A stretch of 64,000 nt of DNA from Antedon mediterranea (Eukaryota; Echinodermata; Crinoidea; Comatulida; Antedonidae). The notes beneath the pieces were generated by a model that ran no database searches, was not told the origin of the DNA, and saw nothing but the letters and a program-made list of their open reading frames with translations. The stretch lies in assembly GCF_964355755.1 (NCBI RefSeq), contig NC_092671.1, forward strand, positions 7,329,001-7,393,000, in the 5' to 3' direction. The translations under genes and the position numbers were made by a program. Numbering within the stretch: position 1 is the stretch's first letter; each line of letters opens with the position of its first letter. Shown here in pieces: positions 42,001-48,000 of this stretch.

Positions 42001-45000
42001 GATGAACCTTTTTACTAACACTGCAACTCACTTCACTAAATGTTCCTTTATACATTTGTATAGCCATATTCAACTTTATATTCCTTTCAGAAGTTTATTT
42101 GCACAGGTTTAGAGTTCACTTAGGCTGTTATTTACATAAAGTTTGTTTGTTCAATAGTTTTGGAATGGGAGTCAATATTGTATATAAAATGAAGTTGAGG
42201 TCATCTCTATACAGTCAGTCACTCATAAGTTAAACATCTCTTGACTGGGGCAGATGCTAACGTTTGCTTGAGGGAAGACTTACTAAGTTAATCATCTCTT
42301 GACTGGGGCAGATGCTAACGTTTGCTTGAGGGAAGACTTACTAAGTTAAACATCTCTTGACTGGGGCAGATGCTAACTTTTGCTTGAGGGAAGACTTACC
42401 AAATTGCTACAATGTGTAAATTAGAATAGAGACAATATTATTTATAGGGTAGCCTATATACGATGTCTTGTAACTAAGACACTGGAGTATACAGATTATA
42501 TGTAAGGTTAAATTCATGCTCAATGCTAATGGGGGTCTCGTCCTGAACCCAAACTTAAAGCATTTTGGGATCACTGAATGTGTCTCTCATACATAGACCA
42601 TTTCAATTCCTACTACACTTGTTCTTGTGTTTAGTACAACCCATTTTTTTTTCAACATCAGGTATGATTTAAGTGTTAAGTAGGTATAATTAGTGATGTA
42701 GACACGAGAAATAAAGTGGTTCGCACAAAAGGGGAACAATCTCTGTTCAAGCCACAGTGAAATAGTGGTCAGGTCAGTGAAACTTTACCTGTACTGGTGG
42801 CTATGGCTCTAAATACTGTTTTTTATTTAAATTCTCAGTGATTTTTTTTTGTAAAGCACTATTTAATTGTGGGCCAATTGTAACTACAAGAAAACCGTAT
42901 GACAAACTCTGTACATAGAAAAGAAAAGAGAAATAAATGTTCTGAAATGAAATTTTAGAAATGTTTCCAATTTAGAGTTTAACAGTTTGAACAAATTGTA
43001 CCATGTACCATATACTAGACAATATATTGAAATACAACTCTTTCATAATGCATGGAAGCTAATCTAGCAGAAAGAAACATAAATAAATCAACGATTAACA
43101 ATTTAGATAAACTGTATTGTTAATAATATTACTTCAGTACTAGCCTTATATGCCTACGGTATCATACTTTAATGATTTTCTGAAAAATATGTAACATGGA
43201 AAAGGAAAATACAGAAACAGAAAAACTTTTGTATGCTACAGTTTAGTATTCATGTTTGAAGAAAATATGCGACTATTATAGTAAGCTCTGTCAAACTGTG
43301 ACAAACAAGTAAGCTCTGTCAAACTGTGACAAACAAATGTGATGTGCTGTGCCCATATATGGACATGATGATGTCATATCACTAAAATATTTAAGCATAT
43401 CACTACCATATTTGGGAATTTGTCAAACTAATTTGATAGTGTAGACAGAGCTTTAAGAATAGCAATAAAATAAAACTGAAAGTGTGAGACAGTAAAAAAA
43501 ACATTGACCCTGGAGAGGAAAAGATTTGAACAGAAGTTAAGTAGACTAACTAACCTACTGATTCTTTAAAAAAAGCAGACACTTTTTTGTATTCGTTTTT
43601 TTCCCTACCATTTGATATGCATAGCAATACGTTATTGTGTAGCATTGGTGAAAATGTTCCTTGTATTTTGACCATAAATGAGCATGTTACCTAATAGTAT
43701 AACCTCTATAACCACAATTGACAAAACAGTCCAACAGGCGCAACCATTAATCAACATAGTTACATCCTAAAAAGCCCATAAAATGTCCATATAGGCTTGT
43801 TGAGAGTTTGTAACTGATATGGCCCAATGCAAGATTGAGTGTCCAATTAATAGCCCTTTGATCTGTATACCATGGGTTAAGTGGCAAGGTTATGTGGCTA
43901 ACAAACATGGCTAATAAATTATATACATTACTAAAATGCAGGCTATTTATATACTTTTTTATTAATAATATGATTTATAGAAAAGGAAGTTTCTAAGAAA
44001 ATATTAAAAATCTGTAAATAAAGTTCATATGATTTGAAAAGTCTGTAACAATTTGCACCAGCTATTAACTAAAACGAAATTAAATCGATGTGCATACAGA
44101 CAGTAGTTATTGCTGTAGAGGAAAAGACAAATTTTTATAAAGGTGATGCAATTATTATGTTTTGTCAACAGACAAACGCAGTTCAATGTTTATGTGTTCA
44201 GAAACAATAACCAACATTATTTTTGTATTATTTATTTTCAGAGCCAAGACCTTAGTAAGCAATGTCTATGCTATGCCTCCTCTAATGCGTGGGACAAACA
44301 ATTTATCTTTGCCGACAATTGTAATAAAAAGAATTTCTTTCAACTTAACCGAAAGTTAACTTTTACTTTACGGTCCATGTCTACCACCAAGACCCACATT
44401 GGAAATAAAATCAATACTCTTGCTGCCTTGTTGCTATAGCTACTGATGCTACAAAGTCAAAAGTCATTGCATCCTGATCTTTTGGTATAATTCACTGCTT
44501 TTTGTCAGGTTACAGTTTTTAACTGCTATTCCATATATTGGATTTACAACATATTCGGCAATACCATTACATGAATCATTCTAAACAATATTTAATAATA
44601 TGCATCCGAGGCCTATTATTAATCTTTTTCCTATAAGTTATTGCAACTCTACTTTTTGGCCATATATACCAATCACACTTAAGTGAGATATTTCACTTAA
44701 CTCAATAAATATGTAAGTTATTCACTTAGATACGATATTTATTATAATTTTAAGGGTATTTCCCTTAGTCTAAGTGTGATAGGTAAATACGGCCAAAAGT
44801 TACCAAAAAATTTTGTTCTATAGGCATTCACACAGTCAAAAACAAAAAGACCACAAAAAAAGTCTGTGAAATAATATACAAGTTATGTTGATGATGCAAA
44901 ATGATCCAAAACAACTATGGAACTCACAGGCCAGCTTCATTAGCAGATAGGTGTTACTACAATACAAAAGCAATTAAGCAAGTGCTAACAAATGTGATAT

Positions 45001-48000
45001 GATACAATCATGAACGCAACACCTGGTATGGAAATATATAATGTAAAGACCTTCTATTAAGAAGATGAATCTGTCCACGAGTTTTGTATGGCCTTACACC
45101 TCTGTAAATTGAATGATCCTTTATGGATATGAATGAAAGAAAGATGTAGACACGGAATTATAGTAGATTTAATCATCCATGGGTTCTGCTGTATATCCTC
45201 AATATGTACATAATATGTTTGATTTTGGTTGAAAAAAATGTTGAATTGAATACAGTTAATAAAATACCAATTATTATACAGTGCATCATTTCTGCCAAAC
45301 TTTCTGCTAAGAGTGGCCATAATAAAATGCCTTCTAGATTACCAAATGTTAATAGGGTGCACTTTGAAAACACATCCACATCATACAGCTTTAAAAAATA
45401 ACTTCATCCCATTAATTAGGGTTTTTAATTAGAAGTTGATGAAATAAATTTCATTTTCATACTCATACTATCAGCAACAGTCTTGGAACAATTTAGTATG
45501 TGAATTTATGAGATTTAGGTACAGAAGAAAATGCGCTATATTTTCAGGTTGGCAAAAACATTGACCTACAAAATATGGTATCTATTGCCAAATATCATAT
45601 TAAATCCACAAATAATTTAGATTGAAATACCATATTTAAAAATATATTCAATTCAATGGATTATTTGAATTTGATTAAAACAATCTTATCCTTTAGTTTT
45701 GTATCATGTATTAACTATTATGAAGATGTCAACTTGAAATCTGATGTTATAAGTTTTTGAGAATTCTTGATTATATCTTATAATCAATATTATGAAAACT
45801 AAAATAGATGACACTATAATCCAACCATCATCAAACTCTAATCACTATCTGATCTAAAAATCAAATATTAATATTAAGGTTTAAAGGTCACTATCCCAGA
45901 ACACATTCCCACTATATCTTTCAAGTAACCTATAAACAAAACGGTGAGGATAAGGAAATTCAATGAATAACCTGGATGTGAAATATACATAAAAACAATC
46001 AGATGAAACACAAGATGAGTAGGTTGTAGTTAATGGATGAGCAAGGTACTTCCTTGTGAGTTTATTTATCTTGCTATTTCTCATGCCAGCTTTCTTTCAT
46101 CAAGATCCAATGGAAAACCATGATTATGTACAATAAATCTAAGATGGAATAGTGTAATATGGTAAACCAACAAAGGGATAGGAAAAACAGCTAATCATAC
46201 AAAATATCAATAAAAATACACATACAAAACTATTGAAATTTCCTATTTCCTATCTAAGTTTTTTTTTTATTTTTAACTTAACTTTTTGATGTTAGTTGTA
46301 TATTATATTATATTTTTAATGTTGTTAATTTATTGTAATGTAGCAATTCAGATACTATACTATACTATAAATACAGTATTTACTATACAAATTTGTTAAG
46401 ATCACAGACATTTATTATAACAGCTCACTGTACACCAACAACTTATCAACATACATTATAATGTAATCTATGTATATATAATTATAATAAAAGTCGGAAA
46501 ACCCACAAGACAAACAAAATTATGTAACAAATTGTTTCTTTTCAGAAAAACAATTTTCAAGATTAAACTTTGGTAACCATAGCTTAACGCATGTACAGTA
46601 CCACTGTTAAGAGCTATTGGTAAATTCTATACCAGGTATACCGTATCTATAAACCTCTTGATCCATTTAACCAAGGTTCATTAACATAAGCTAGGGATTT
46701 GAACATGGTGGAAAAGAGGCAACGTTAGGTAACCTTTGATAACAAAGTGCTGGCTTATTTTAGGAAATCGTTTAGGGATCAATGCATACTTTACTAAACT
46801 GGAAGGTTTAAAATGACGTTATATTACATGCCTGACTTCTCAAGGAATGTATCAACCCAACAAGGACCATATTATAGAATAAAATTATAAAATTTTTCAT
46901 TGACCATGATATTAGTAATAGTAGGCCTAAGGTAAAGTAAAAACATGAATGCAATTCGGTATGTTCAATTTCATCCAATACCAAATTTAAACATTTGATG
47001 TACAATTTATTGGTTTTACCTTTATCATAGATATTTAGTAATTGTCGGCGCAACGGTAAAATAAAACAACTACTAAATGTATAAAGTAAGTATGCCATTT
47101 ATTCCAAGTGAATCAAGTGAGGATTCTCAATAAACATATAAAATATACAATATACAATGTTTGATAAGACAGAGCAATAAAACGGTGTAGCTACATGACT
47201 AGTTGAGAAAAGAGTGTGTTAATAATGTGGTCAGTACATGGTAGGTCTGCTACAGATATATCTTGTGTTTATTTTGTACGTTTTATCAAACGTTCAGTTT
47301 GTATACAAAAATTGGATAGGCCACCCTCAATAAATAGAAATTCAAATCATATTTAATACACAGCGTTTTATTTAACTTTAGAATTTATTATCTATAGTTT
47401 TAATTTTGTTTTATTTTTTTACAGCATATATACTGCAACTTCAATGAAAACACTTTAATGCCATAGTTGAAGAATTGAAAGTTATTACAAACTTACTAAA
47501 CAATTGGATTAAAATTAATAAAATATTTTACTACGGCATTGTACCATTGATTAGAAAGTTACTATATTCTTCTACTTCTACATATAAATCAAAAAACTCA
47601 TGAAGAACTTAGGCCAGTTGCAAAACAGCATATTTCTCATTTCCGCAATACCAGGCACTCAATCATCATAAAAAGTCAAAAAATTCTTTATAGTCCTGTT
47701 GATGGTAAAATAACTGATATTTATCTAAGCTACTTGGGTAAGAACAACAAAGTTACAATAAAACTTGTATCATATGACCGCCCACTTTATGTCAAAAAAC
47801 AGTTGAGCATTCAAGTATTATTTTAAAGTTATTGATGGAAATAAATATACTTTTCATAATAAGGGCTATTGTATCAATGAAACATATCTATTTCAGCCAG
47901 AACTAAAAACATTTGATCCTGTAAATATATATAAAGTAGTAACTTCTAGAAGTTTATCATTTTATACAACTTGGAATGTTAAACATTGTAAGATATATGT